36,203 nt of DNA from Oscillospiraceae bacterium (GCA_015067885.1 SVLO01000002.1:100606-136808); one strand, 5' to 3'. Positions 1-7,641 are shown, counted from the stretch's first letter. Program-made: numbers and translations. The notes: generated by a model not told the origin, from the letters alone.

Positions 1-35
1 AGCCAGGCCGTGAGCTTCTTGAAGGGTCTTTTCAT
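1..35 (-). CDS. 5' end of an unidentified gene (partial, runs off the window)
   Basis: Only the first 11 codons are present: an ATG at 35 read leftwards gives MKRPFKKLTAW. A good ribosome site (AAAGGAAGG) lies about 7 bases upstream. The basic start followed by hydrophobic residues would suit an exported protein, but too little is visible to assign a function. It has a strong promoter (179-207) and an untranslated leader of roughly 135 bases with three hairpins. Confidence 0.5.
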   Translation of the reverse strand, partial: MKRPFKKLTAW

Positions 36-172
36 AGAAATACCTTCCTTTCATTTTTTGGGGCGGTGCCCCGTATCTTGGTTCATTCATTCGTCCAACG
101 TTTGGCGGCTGCGGCAACACCGCCATGGGGGCATAGTGCCCCCACCCCGGAAAAATGATGAAATTCCAACAC
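36..172 (-). other. Structured 5' leader, unidentified
   Basis: Between the promoter and the ATG at 35 lie three GC-rich hairpins: GGGGGCA/TGCCCCC (127-143), GGCGG/CCGCC (104-124) and GGGGC/GCCCC (60-72), the last followed on the minus strand by a run of A rather than T. It is long enough for a cis-acting RNA, but I do not recognise any known riboswitch consensus in it. The remaining bases to serC (208-473) are AT-richer and hold only the short palindrome at 382-408. Confidence 0.4.
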
Positions 173-178
173 ATAACC

Positions 179-207
179 ATTATAACTACAACTCGTCCCT
201 TTTGCAA
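179..207 (-). promoter_or_regulatory. Sigma-A promoter of the leftmost minus-strand gene
   Basis: On the minus strand TTGCAA (207-202) is followed after exactly 17 bases by TATAAT (184-179). Transcription should start near 172 and run leftwards into the gene starting at 35. Confidence 0.7.
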
Positions 208-381
208 CCACTTTTTGTATGATTTATTGTACAATTTCCGCCCTTTCGCCCCCTTCACCCACATTGGGTTGTTCCTTTTGCACAACCACAATTTATTGTG
301 TTACAGGATTGTTACAAGGGATTTCCCCTCGTCCCGGCGCCCCTTTTTTATAGCATTTTGCACAAATTTTTGCCGCGCAAA

Positions 382-408
382 AACCTTCCCCTCAGGAGGG
401 AAGGCTTA
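382..408. repeat. Fragment of palindromic intergenic repeat (family A)
   Basis: A short inverted repeat, ACCTTCCC(CTC)...GGGAAGGCTT, resembling the left tip of the larger elements at 1634-1764 and 3093-3217. It lies upstream of the serC promoter. Confidence 0.4.
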
Positions 409-473
409 TATTGCCCCGACAACTTTGCCCAAGTAACACAACAAATCGTCCGTGCTTTTCGTCGTTTCCGCAA

Positions 474-502
474 TTGACACCAATGCGCCCCAACATTATA
501 AT
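474..502 (+). promoter_or_regulatory. serC promoter
   Basis: TTGACA (474-479), 17-base spacer, TATAAT (497-502): a consensus sigma-A promoter 45 bases before the serC start. No T-box or riboswitch fits into the short leader. Confidence 0.85.
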
Positions 503-547
503 ATGGGATAATCCTACATTATATATATTTTCAAGGAGGTTCTTCCC

Positions 548-1633
548 ATGAGCGACAATCGTATTTTCAACTTCTCTGCCGGCCCCTCCATGCTGCCCCT
601 GTCTGTGCTGCAGCGTGCCGGTGCCGAGATCACCAACTTCGGCGGCAGCGGTATGTCCGTGATGGAGATGAGCCATCGTTCCAAGGTGTTTCAGAAGATT
701 TTTGACGACACCCAGGAAAAGTTCCGCCGCCTGATGGGCGTACCCGAGGGGTACAAGGTGCTGTTCCTGCAGACCGGCGCTTCCGGCCAGTTCTCCATGA
801 TCCCCCTGAACCTGATGGGCCGCACCGGCAAGGCCGACTACGCCGTGACCGGTAACTTCTCCACCATCGCCGCCAAGGAGGCCAAGAAGTACGGCACCGT
901 CAACATCGCCGCTGACACCAGCGACTGCAACCACACCCGCATCCCCACCCAGGCGGAGCTGAAGCTGGATGCCGACGCCTCCTACTTCTACTACTGCGCC
1001 AACAACACCATCTACGGCACCGAGTGGCAGTACGTACCCGAGACGGGCAACGTCCCCCTGGTGTGCGATATGTCCTCCGACATCATGTCCCGCCCCGTGG
1101 ACGTGTCCAAGTTCGGCATCATCTACGCCGGCGCCCAGAAGAACATGGCCCCCGCCGGTCTGACCGTGGTTATTATTAAGGAGGAGCTGGCCGGCAGCGA
1201 GCTGCCCTACACCCCCCTGATGATGAATTACAAGACCATGATCGACAAGGACTCCATGTACAACACTCCCCCCTGCTGGTGCATTTATATGCTGGGGCTG
1301 ATGCTGGACTGGGTGGACGAGCAGGGCGGCGTGGCCGGTATCGAGAAGATCAAGGCTGCCAAGGCTGCCATGCTGTACGACACCCTGGATAATTCCAAGC
1401 TGTTCACCTGCCCCGCCCAGGTGGGTTCCCGCTCCGATATGAACGTGGCCTTCCGCGCCGAGAGCGAGGAGCTGAACGCCAAGTTCATTGCCGAGGCGGC
1501 CGCCGCCGGTTTCGCCAACCTGAAGGGCCACCGCAACGTGGGCGGTATGCGCGCCTCCATCTACAACGCCATGCCCACCGAGGGTGTGGAGAAGCTGTGC
1601 CAGTTTATCAAGGAGTTTGATAAGAATAACTAA
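548..1633 (+). CDS. serC: Phosphoserine aminotransferase SerC
   Basis: This PLP enzyme transfers an amino group from glutamate to 3-phosphohydroxypyruvate, giving phosphoserine in the second step of serine synthesis; it also serves pyridoxal phosphate synthesis in some bacteria. The 361-residue length is that of the family. The N-terminus reads IFNFSAGPS, the typical SerC opening, and the PLP-binding lysine is K198 within the GAQKN motif. The start is fixed by AAGGAGG seven bases upstream of the ATG at 548. The gene is followed by serA on the same strand, so the first two serine-pathway enzymes are neighbours, but 150 bases of repeat separate them. No phosphoserine phosphatase gene is visible in the window. 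Confidence 0.95.
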   Translation: MSDNRIFNFSAGPSMLPLSVLQRAGAEITNFGGSGMSVMEMSHRSKVFQKIFDDTQEKFRRLMGVPEGYKVLFLQTGASGQFSMIPLNLMGRTGKADYAVTGNFSTIAAKEAKKYGTVNIAADTSDCNHTRIPTQAELKLDADASYFYYCANNTIYGTEWQYVPETGNVPLVCDMSSDIMSRPVDVSKFGIIYAGAQKNMAPAGLTVVIIKEELAGSELPYTPLMMNYKTMIDKDSMYNTPPCWCIYMLGLMLDWVDEQGGVAGIEKIKAAKAAMLYDTLDNSKLFTCPAQVGSRSDMNVAFRAESEELNAKFIAEAAAAGFANLKGHRNVGGMRASIYNAMPTEGVEKLCQFIKEFDKNN

Positions 1634-1764
1634 AGCCTTCCCCTTGAGGGGAAGGTGGCCGAGCGGAGCGAGGTCGGATGAGGTGGCAGATTTGCGTGCT
1701 GCCCCGGTCATCGCCCCCTCATCAGTCAGCCTTGCGGCTGACAGCTTCCCCCCAAGGGGAAGCC
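1634..1764. repeat. Palindromic intergenic repeat, family A copy 1
   Basis: The ends are inverted copies: AAGCCTTCCCCTTGAGGGG at the left and CTTCCCCCCAAGGGGAAGCC at the right, with internal GATGAGG...CCTCAT also able to pair, so the whole 130 bases can fold into one long hairpin. No coding potential. It shares both ends and the internal GATGAGGTGGCAG and GTCATCGCCCCCTCA blocks with 3093-3217. It resembles the miniature repeats scattered through Oscillospirales genomes (recollection, not searched). Confidence 0.7.
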
Positions 1765-1792
1765 AATGTTATTATGATTCGAGGTAATGGAT

Positions 1793-2971
1793 ATGTACCG
1801 TATCAAAATGCTGAACAAGATCGCCTCCGTGGGTCTGCGCCAGTTGGACCCCAAGCGCTTTGAGGTGGCCACCGAGCTGGACAACGAGGACGGCATCCTG
1901 GTGCGTTCCGCCAAAATGCACGACTATGAGTTCCCCGCCAACCTGCGGGCCATCGCCCGGGCCGGCGCCGGCACCAACAACATTCCCATCGACCGCTGCA
2001 CCGAGAACGGCATCGTGGTCTTCAACACCCCCGGCGCCAACGCCAACGCGGTGAAGGAGCTGGTGCTGGCCGCCATGCTGCTATCCTCCCGAGACATTCT
2101 GGGCGGCGCCGAGTGGGTGCAGGAGCAGGCTCACACCCCCGGCGTGGACCTGCCCGCCGCCGTGGAGAAGGGCAAGTCCGCCTTCGTGGGTCCCGAGCTG
2201 TATCGCAAGACCCTGGGCGTCATCGGCCTGGGTGCCATCGGCGCCCTGGTGGCCAACGACGCGCTGAAGCTGGGCATGGACGTGTACGGCTACGACCCCT
2301 ATCTGTCCGTGGACGCCGCCCTGCGGCTGGACCGCCACGTCCACGTGGTCAAGGATGTGACCGAGCTGTTCAAGGTCTGTGACTACATCACCCTGCACAT
2401 CCCCTACCTGCCCTCCACCAAGGACTTCATCAACGCCGAGGCTATCAGCAAGATGAAGGGCGACGTGCGTATTCTGAACCTGGCCCGCGGCGAGCTGGTG
2501 TGCGACGAGGATATGATCGCCGCCCTGGAGTCCGGCCGGGTGGCCAAGTACGTCACCGACTTCCCCAACGAGCGCATCGCCACCGCCAAGAACGTGGTGG
2601 CTCTGCCCCACCTGGGCGCCTCCACCCCCGAGAGCGAGGACAACTGCGCCGTTATGGCCGTGCGCGAGCTGGAGGATTACCTGGTCAACGGCAATATCCG
2701 CAACAGCGTCAACCTGCCCAACCTGGTGCAGGAGTGGAGCGGCGTGGCCCGCCTTTGCATGATCCACGAGAACGTACCCGCCATGCTGACCAGCATCATG
2801 ACCACCCTGTCCAACGACGGCATCAACGTGGAGAACATGACCAACAAGTCCCGCAAGGAAGTGGCCTACACCGTGGTGGACGTGAACACCCGCATCGCCG
2901 ACGAGGTGGCCGAGGAACTGCGCGCCATTCCCGGCATGATCCGCGTCCGAGTACTCAGCCACAGAGATTGA
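1793..2971 (+). CDS. serA: D-3-phosphoglycerate dehydrogenase SerA
   Basis: This enzyme oxidises 3-phosphoglycerate to 3-phosphohydroxypyruvate with NAD+, the committed step to serine. The start at 1793 gives MYRIKMLNKI (392 residues) and sits 8 bases after GAGG; an ATG two codons earlier is too close to that ribosome site. Visible are the Rossmann motif GVIGLGAIG, the substrate and catalytic residues R232 (LARGE), E260 (FPNE) and H273 (PHLGAS), and a C-terminal ACT domain (about residues 320-392) that usually binds serine for feedback inhibition. The intervening domain of long SerA forms is absent. It is followed immediately by a strong terminator. Confidence 0.94.
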   Translation: MYRIKMLNKIASVGLRQLDPKRFEVATELDNEDGILVRSAKMHDYEFPANLRAIARAGAGTNNIPIDRCTENGIVVFNTPGANANAVKELVLAAMLLSSRDILGGAEWVQEQAHTPGVDLPAAVEKGKSAFVGPELYRKTLGVIGLGAIGALVANDALKLGMDVYGYDPYLSVDAALRLDRHVHVVKDVTELFKVCDYITLHIPYLPSTKDFINAEAISKMKGDVRILNLARGELVCDEDMIAALESGRVAKYVTDFPNERIATAKNVVALPHLGASTPESEDNCAVMAVRELEDYLVNGNIRNSVNLPNLVQEWSGVARLCMIHENVPAMLTSIMTTLSNDGINVENMTNKSRKEVAYTVVDVNTRIADEVAEELRAIPGMIRVRVLSHRD

Positions 2972-2990
2972 GCGCATAATATAATAAGGT

Positions 2991-3028
2991 AATGGGGAGG
3001 CTTCCGTATGGAAGCCTCCCCATTTTTT
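2991..3028 (+). terminator. serA intrinsic terminator
   Basis: A 15-base perfect stem (AATGGGGAGGCTTCC and its complement) around the loop GTAT, with the T run continuing to 3028. It ends the serC-serA transcripts. Confidence 0.9.
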
Positions 3029-3092
3029 GCGTGGGGCAAAAAGGCCCCCTCTGACGAGGGAGGCATTTCGGGCGGCCTATGGCCGCCCAAAA

Positions 3093-3217
3093 AAGCCTTC
3101 CCTTTGAGGGGAAGGGGGACCGCGCAGCGGTGGATGAGGTGGCAGGGTTGTATACCGTCCCTGTCATCGCCCCCTCACCCGCCCCTTTCAGGGGTACCCT
3201 CCCCCCAAGGGGAGGGT
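3093..3217. repeat. Palindromic intergenic repeat, family A copy 2
   Basis: This copy has the same left tip (AAGCCTTCCCTTTGAGGGG), the same internal GATGAGGTGGCAG and TCATCGCCCCCTCA blocks and the same right tip (CCCCCCAAGGGGAGGG) as 1634-1764. The stretch 3030-3273 between serA and the next gene is otherwise non-coding. It also holds a GGGCGGCC/GGCCGCCC palindrome (3070-3088) and a 17-base motif, 3254-3270, found again at 31641-31657. Confidence 0.7.
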
Positions 3218-3273
3218 CTTTCCGCGTGGGGCGGGACGACCCGGGCCCGCTCCCCTATCTCATATCTCCTATC

Positions 3274-3840
3274 TCACAATTGCATCTGCTCCAGCAGGTG
3301 CAGCACGATCTCGGCGTTTTCCCGGCTGTGTCCGGCAAGGTCGGCATACAGGCCGCCAAAGCGGTCCTCCCCCATCTGTGCCGCCTGTTCCAGTGTCCGA
3401 GCCATGTTCTGCAGGTGCAGATACCGCTGGCGCAGGCCCTCCATCAGGTTGGAGACCGGTGCGTGGTCCGCCTCCTCGGGCCGCCAGCGCTGACCGGTGA
3501 GGATGTACCACGCCGCGGCCAGCCGGGCCAACTGCCGCCGCTCGTCGGCGGCCACCCCACTCAGCACCCGGGCCATGCTGCCCGTGGCCCGGCGGGCAAG
3601 GCTCCGACTCATGTGCCAGCCCGCCGCCTGCAGCCGAAGCTGCTCCAGCAATCCGTCGGTCTGCCCGGTCGCCATCGGCGCGGACGGCGAAGCGGGCTGC
3701 TGGGCAGGCAACAGGGCGGCGGGTTCCTCCGCTCCCTCCCGCCCCGCCATCACCCGGCGCCACACCCGGTCAAAGACCGCCGCATCCTCCGCACTCAACC
3801 CCTCCGGCGGCAGCGCCGGAGTCAGCATATTGTCCGTCAT
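3274..3840 (-). CDS. Hypothetical protein with ferritin-like helical C-terminus
   Basis: This 188-residue protein starts at the ATG at 3840, 7 bases after AAGGAGG. The N-terminal half is rich in alanine and proline and looks disordered. The C-terminal half is helical, and its ADERRQLARLAAAWYILTG stretch resembles the E-x-x-H/Q helix of small ferritin-like proteins seen in Clostridia. The metal-ligand histidine that would be expected is replaced by Q, so iron binding is doubtful. No signal peptide or membrane segment. It is divergent from the thioesterase at 3947. The family assignment rests on pattern memory only. Confidence 0.7.
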   Translation of the reverse strand: MTDNMLTPALPPEGLSAEDAAVFDRVWRRVMAGREGAEEPAALLPAQQPASPSAPMATGQTDGLLEQLRLQAAGWHMSRSLARRATGSMARVLSGVAADERRQLARLAAAWYILTGQRWRPEEADHAPVSNLMEGLRQRYLHLQNMARTLEQAAQMGEDRFGGLYADLAGHSRENAEIVLHLLEQMQL

Positions 3841-3885
3841 AGCTGTTCCTCCTTACGGTTTTCTGCCCTATTCTATGCGCCCACC

Positions 3886-3914
3886 TTGTTTTTTGCCCCA
3901 AATGGTGGTACACT
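3886..3914 (+). promoter_or_regulatory. Possible promoter of the thioesterase gene
   Basis: TTGTTT (3886-3891), 17-base spacer, TACACT (3909-3914). The hexamers are imperfect but the spacing is ideal and the start would lie about 25 bases before the ATG at 3947. Confidence 0.5.
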
Positions 3915-3946
3915 TTCCATCGTATCTTCAAAAAGGAGATGATTTT

Positions 3947-4348
3947 ATGCTTTCCGAAGCCGAACTGCTGGCTCTGGTCAACCGCCCTCAGCTTTTTGGC
4001 CACGCAAACGGCATCACCATCCTGTCCGCCCGACCCGACGGCACCGCCCAGGGTGTGCTGGCGGTGTCCGAAACCAGCCACAACCCCCACCACACCGTCC
4101 ACGGCGGCTGCCTTTATACCCTGGCCGACACCGTGTCGGGCTGCGCCGTGGCCGCCGCCTGCGGCAAGCCCTGTGTCACCGCCAACAGCTCTATGGAGTT
4201 TCTCCGCCCCGCCACCGGTGACAAGGTATTCTGCTCCGCCCGACCCAAAAAGCTGGGCCGGACCCTGTGCGTCATGGCGGTGGAGCTGACCGGCGAGAGC
4301 GGCAAAACCGTGGCCACCGGCACCTTTACCTTCGCCGTCACCGGCTGA
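3947..4348 (+). CDS. PaaI-family hotdog thioesterase
   Basis: A 133-residue single hotdog domain expected to hydrolyse acyl- or aryl-CoA thioesters in the cytosol. The family signature is clear: an HGG motif followed by YTLADTVSGCAV on the central helix, and later N-S-x-x-F-L-R-P and the LGRT loop. The start is fixed by AAAGGAG five bases before the ATG at 3947. The substrate cannot be told from the sequence. It is monocistronic: a new promoter begins 6 bases after its stop. Confidence 0.85.
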   Translation: MLSEAELLALVNRPQLFGHANGITILSARPDGTAQGVLAVSETSHNPHHTVHGGCLYTLADTVSGCAVAAACGKPCVTANSSMEFLRPATGDKVFCSARPKKLGRTLCVMAVELTGESGKTVATGTFTFAVTG

Positions 4349-4354
4349 GCGGAC

Positions 4355-4383
4355 TTGACAGCCATCCGGTTCCATGGTAGAAT
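4355..4383 (+). promoter_or_regulatory. Promoter of the lysine-riboswitch transporter
   Basis: Consensus TTGACA (4355-4360), 17-base spacer, TAGAAT (4378-4383). RNA should begin near 4390, at the foot of the riboswitch. Confidence 0.88.
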
Positions 4384-4389
4384 GTGCGC

Positions 4390-4572
4390 AATCGAACATT
4401 GTCGATAGAGGTGCGGCGACCATGCGTACCACGAAACAAGGCCGGGCAGCCGTTTCGTGGGAGAGGGGTCCCCGCCGAAGGGCGTACCGTCTGCCCGGGC
4501 GGTGGGTTCTGGGCCGTGGGAGAATATCCCCCGGACTGTCACATTTCCGTGGAGCGCTATCACCCAATCGGG
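4390..4572 (+). promoter_or_regulatory. Lysine riboswitch (L box)
   Basis: The leader carries the landmarks of the lysine aptamer in order: GATAGAGGTGCGG (from 4404), a long P2 arm, GGGGTCCCCGCCGAAGG with the conserved GCCGAAG, GGCCGTGGGAG, GGACTGTCAC and finally TGGAGCGCTATC (to 4561), which closes P1 with the first segment. It is followed at once by an intrinsic terminator, so lysine binding should stop transcription. Lysine riboswitches upstream of NhaC-type permeases are known in Firmicutes and mark these as probable lysine transporters. Confidence 0.9.
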
Positions 4573-4579
4573 ACCGACT

Positions 4580-4610
4580 TGGGGCGTTTCTGCGGAAACG
4601 CCCCATTTTT
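4580..4610 (+). terminator. Riboswitch-controlled terminator
   Basis: A 10-bp perfect stem GGGGCGTTTC / GAAACGCCCC with loop TGCG, then ATTTTT. It lies 50 bases before the start codon of the transporter and is the expression platform of the lysine riboswitch. Confidence 0.9.
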
Positions 4611-4659
4611 ATGTACCTAATGCGCAGGAATGCGCCAAATTATTAGGAGGGAAAAAGAA

Positions 4660-6816
4660 ATGAACAACACCAAGCGTTGGCTCAGCCGGGTCGCCATCAT
4701 TATGATGATGGTCCTCATGCTGGCCACCACCGTCTTCGGCACCGGCAGCAGCTCCGCCCCCGCGGACGCTTCCGCTCCCGCCGAGGAGAACGTCACCGTC
4801 AGCGCTCCCGCTGAGGAGGGCGAGGCCGACACCGACGGCGCCACTGCCGAGGAAGCCGCTGTGCGCATGGTCCCCTGTACCGAGTGCTACGGCGACACTC
4901 ACTGCCCCGCCGCCGGTTGCCAAGGCGAGGCCGCTCCCTGTACTCTGTGCGAGGGCAGTGGCACTTGCGCCGACTGTCAGGGCACCGGCTTCGCCGTGAG
5001 CGAGTCTACCACCATCTACACCCCCAATCCCGATTGCGAGGATTGCTCCGGCATCGGCCTGTGCAAGACCTGCGCCCCCCTGTGCGAATCCTGCGAGGGC
5101 TCTGGTATTTGCTCCGGCAAAATTCTCTGCCCCGACTGCCTGAATGACGAAACCGCAAAGAAAACCTGCGACTCCTGCGAAATGTCCGGTTTCCTTGATA
5201 CCACCGATTGCACCACCTGCCACGGCGACCGCATCTGTCCCACCTGCGAGGGTTCCGGCGAGATCGAGTCTCCCTGCGACAGCAAGTTCTTCTTCTCCCC
5301 CTGGGCCCTGCTGCCCGCCGTCATCGCCATCGTGCTGGCCCTGATTACCAAGGAGGTCTACTCCTCCCTGTTCATCGGTATCCTGGCCGGTGGTCTGATG
5401 TACGCCAACTTCAACCTGGTAGGCGCTTGGAACCACGTGTTCAACGATGGTATTATCGCCTCCCTCGCCGGTCCTGATGACGGTGCCTATAACACCGGTA
5501 TTTTGGTCTTCCTGGTCATTCTGGGCGCCATGGTTTGCCTGATGAACCGGGCCGGCGGCTCCGCCGCCTTCGGCCGCTGGGCGGAAAAGCACATCAAGTC
5601 CCGTGTGGGCGCGCAGTTGGCCTCCATCCTGCTGGGCTGCTTGATCTTCATTGACGACTACTTCAACTGCCTGACCGTGGGCAGCGTCATGCGCCCCGTG
5701 GCCGACAAGCACAAGATCTCCCGCGCCAAGCTGTCCTACATCATCGACGCTACCGCCGCCCCCGTGTGCATCATCGCCCCCATCTCCTCCTGGGCCGCCG
5801 CCGTGTCCGGCTTTGCCGAGGACGGTCAGGGCTTCAACCTGTTCCTGCGCGCCATCCCCTATAACTTCTACGCCCTGCTGACCATCGTGATGATGCTGGG
5901 TCTGGTCATCATGAAGGTGGACTTCGGCCCCATGGCCAAGCACGAGCGCAACGCCATGGACAACGGCGACCTGTTCTCCGGCGCCAACGAGTACGCCAAT
6001 GCTGAGGGCGAGGCCGCTTCCGACAAGGGCATCGTGATGGACCTGCTGTTCCCCGTCATCTCCCTGATTATCTGCTGCGTCATCGGCATGATTTATTCCG
6101 GCCATTTCTTTGATGCCACTTCCGACAGCTACCGCAGCTTCCAGGTCGCATTTTCTGAGTCCGATGCCTCCGTGGGCCTGATGCTGGGCTCCGCTGTGGC
6201 CCTGATCATCACCATGGTTTACTACATGATCCGCCGCTCCATGAAGTTCAAGGACATGATGGGCGCCATCCCCGAGGGCTTCAAGGCCATGGTCCCCGCC
6301 ATCCTGATTCTGATCTTTGCCTGGACTCTGAAGACTATGACCGACTCCCTGGGCGCCAAGTACTTCGTGGCCGCTCTGGTCAAGAGCGCCTCTGGCATCC
6401 AGTTCCTGCTGCCCCTGATCGTGTTCGCCGTGGGCTGCGTGCTGGCCTTTGCCACCGGCACCTCCTGGGGTACCTTCGGTATCCTGATTCCCATCGTGCA
6501 GAGCGCGCTGCCTGCCGATAACGCCCTGATGATCGTGTGCATCTCCGCCTGTATGGCCGGTGCCGTGTGCGGCGACCACTGCTCCCCCATCTCCGACACC
6601 ACCATCATGGCTTCCGCCGGCGCTCAGTGCAACCACGTCAACCACGTGTCCACTCAGCTGCCCTACGCCATCTCCTGCGCTGTCATTTCCGGCATCACCT
6701 ATCTGATCGCCGGTGTGCTGGGCATGGTCGGCGCCCCCACCATCATCGCCCTGCCTGTTGGCATCGTGCTGATGCTGGGCTTCCTGCTGATCATGAAGCG
6801 GGATCAGAAGAAGTAA
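4660..6816 (+). CDS. NhaC-family transporter with cysteine-rich N-terminal domain (probable lysine permease)
   Basis: The protein has 718 residues; the start at 4660 follows AGGAGG by 9 bases. Residues 10-28 form a hydrophobic signal or anchor segment, then an A/E-rich linker (30-70), then a domain with 24 cysteines (C73-C206) made of repeated C-x-x-C-x-G-x-G units like the DnaJ zinc-binding region. From about 210 comes a polytopic NhaC/Na+:H+ antiporter-superfamily permease with the usual motifs IDDYFNCLTVGS, ATGTSWGTFG and CGDHCSPISDT. Plain NhaC proteins lack the first 210 residues. Control by a lysine riboswitch argues for lysine uptake (the LysW type) rather than simple proton exchange. 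With one N-terminal membrane helix the Cys domain would be extracytoplasmic, but the topology is inferred. Confidence 0.88.
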   Translation: MNNTKRWLSRVAIIMMMVLMLATTVFGTGSSSAPADASAPAEENVTVSAPAEEGEADTDGATAEEAAVRMVPCTECYGDTHCPAAGCQGEAAPCTLCEGSGTCADCQGTGFAVSESTTIYTPNPDCEDCSGIGLCKTCAPLCESCEGSGICSGKILCPDCLNDETAKKTCDSCEMSGFLDTTDCTTCHGDRICPTCEGSGEIESPCDSKFFFSPWALLPAVIAIVLALITKEVYSSLFIGILAGGLMYANFNLVGAWNHVFNDGIIASLAGPDDGAYNTGILVFLVILGAMVCLMNRAGGSAAFGRWAEKHIKSRVGAQLASILLGCLIFIDDYFNCLTVGSVMRPVADKHKISRAKLSYIIDATAAPVCIIAPISSWAAAVSGFAEDGQGFNLFLRAIPYNFYALLTIVMMLGLVIMKVDFGPMAKHERNAMDNGDLFSGANEYANAEGEAASDKGIVMDLLFPVISLIICCVIGMIYSGHFFDATSDSYRSFQVAFSESDASVGLMLGSAVALIITMVYYMIRRSMKFKDMMGAIPEGFKAMVPAILILIFAWTLKTMTDSLGAKYFVAALVKSASGIQFLLPLIVFAVGCVLAFATGTSWGTFGILIPIVQSALPADNALMIVCISACMAGAVCGDHCSPISDTTIMASAGAQCNHVNHVSTQLPYAISCAVISGITYLIAGVLGMVGAPTIIALPVGIVLMLGFLLIMKRDQKK

Positions 6817-6831
6817 TCTTCCCCCACACAC

Positions 6832-6868
6832 AAAAACACACCCTGTCAGCCGACAGGGTGTGTTTTTT
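6832..6868. terminator. Bidirectional terminator after the NhaC-type transporter
   Basis: AAAAACACACCCTGTC and its complement around the loop AGCC, with T runs in both directions. It overlaps the last codons of the small minus-strand gene at 6846-6980. Confidence 0.85.
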
Positions 6869-6980
6869 CGTTTATTTCCTTTTGCAGCAGGGCAATGGCC
6901 CGGTCGATGGCCTGCACCTGCGCGGGGTCGCAGAAGATGCGCACCGCCCGCAATTGCTCCACGGCCTGACGGTCCGTCAT
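6846..6980 (-). CDS. Small protein (44 aa) downstream of thiT
   Basis: An ATG at 6980 preceded by GGGAGGG (about 7 bases) opens 44 codons ending in TGA at 6846. The protein begins MTDRQAVEQLRAVRIFCDP and continues with a QVQAIDRAIALLQKEI helix. This pattern (E-A-x-x-x-L...C-x-x-x-Q-x-x-A-I-D-x-A-I-x-x-L) recalls short helical proteins common in Clostridia and their phages. It lies 57 bases downstream of thiT on the same strand and could share its riboswitch-controlled message. Function unknown. Confidence 0.6.
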   Translation of the reverse strand: MTDRQAVEQLRAVRIFCDPAQVQAIDRAIALLQKEINEKTHPVG

Positions 6981-7037
6981 AGGCATCCCTCCCGCCCATT
7001 CTATGCCGTCCACCGGCACAGCGCCCCGGGCGGAACC

Positions 7038-7625
7038 TCATCTCAGATCGTCCCCCTCGTAGTAGCGGCGCAGGGGCGCGTAGCTCAGCAGGCACACCAG
7101 CGCCGACAGGATAAGCTCGGGTATCATATAGCTGCAATTATACGCCAGCGACCACACCGGCGCCGCCCAGCCCAGCTCGTTGGGCCAAAGACTCTCCCAA
7201 ATCCAGACGCCGGTGGCGTAGTGACAGGCAAAGCGCAGCGAAAATGTGGTGGTAATGCCCAGCACAAGGCCCACCCGCCCATTCTTTACCCACCCGCGGA
7301 ACAGGCCCGCAAGGCCGATCACGCCGAAGGCCGCAAGGTAGTCAAGCAGGACGATTGCCGCCGCGGTCTGTACGCTGTCGGCGTACTGCACGTTCTGTAT
7401 GCCCAGCACCATCTGCAAAAGGCCGTATATCACCGCGGTAAAGGTGCCCCAGCCCCAGCCGTACCGCCAGGATATGATCACCAGCGGCAGCGTGGAGCAT
7501 ATCGTGATACCGCCGCCCAGCGCCCAAAACCCCTGCAGGGGAAACAGACTGAGTACGGTACCCACCGCCAGCATGACGGCGCTTTCCACCATGCGGCGCA
7601 CCGTTTGCTTCTTTGCTGCCCTCAT
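7038..7625 (-). CDS. thiT: Thiamine ECF transporter S component ThiT
   Basis: ThiT is the thiamine-binding membrane subunit that works with a shared ECF energising module; no EcfA/T genes are in the window. The 195-residue protein starts at 7625 after GGGGGAGG. It has about six hydrophobic segments and the conserved ThiT features: the N-terminal helix MVESAVMLAVGTVLSLF, a Y-G-W-G-W-G-T stretch, and the late RFACHYATGVWIW and YNCSYMIPE motifs that line the thiamine pocket. The TPP riboswitch directly upstream supports thiamine as the substrate. Confidence 0.93.
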   Translation of the reverse strand: MRAAKKQTVRRMVESAVMLAVGTVLSLFPLQGFWALGGGITICSTLPLVIISWRYGWGWGTFTAVIYGLLQMVLGIQNVQYADSVQTAAAIVLLDYLAAFGVIGLAGLFRGWVKNGRVGLVLGITTTFSLRFACHYATGVWIWESLWPNELGWAAPVWSLAYNCSYMIPELILSALVCLLSYAPLRRYYEGDDLR

Positions 7626-7641
7626 CGTCGTTCCTCCCCCT

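Noticed and set aside
392-1711. Long open frame antisense to serC, and similar ones antisense to serA (2081-2977) and to the NhaC gene (4609-7137)
   Set aside because: They arise from the high third-position GC of the real gene on the other strand; composition is glycine/histidine/valine-rich, with no ribosome site and no recognisable motif.
3070-3088. Terminator formed by GGGCGGCC/GGCCGCCC before the gene at 3274-3840
   Set aside because: On the minus strand the T run precedes rather than follows the hairpin; on the plus strand it is followed by A. It is more likely part of a repeat.
3274-3840. Functional iron-storage ferritin
   Set aside because: Resemblance is limited to one helix, and the expected histidine ligand is missing.
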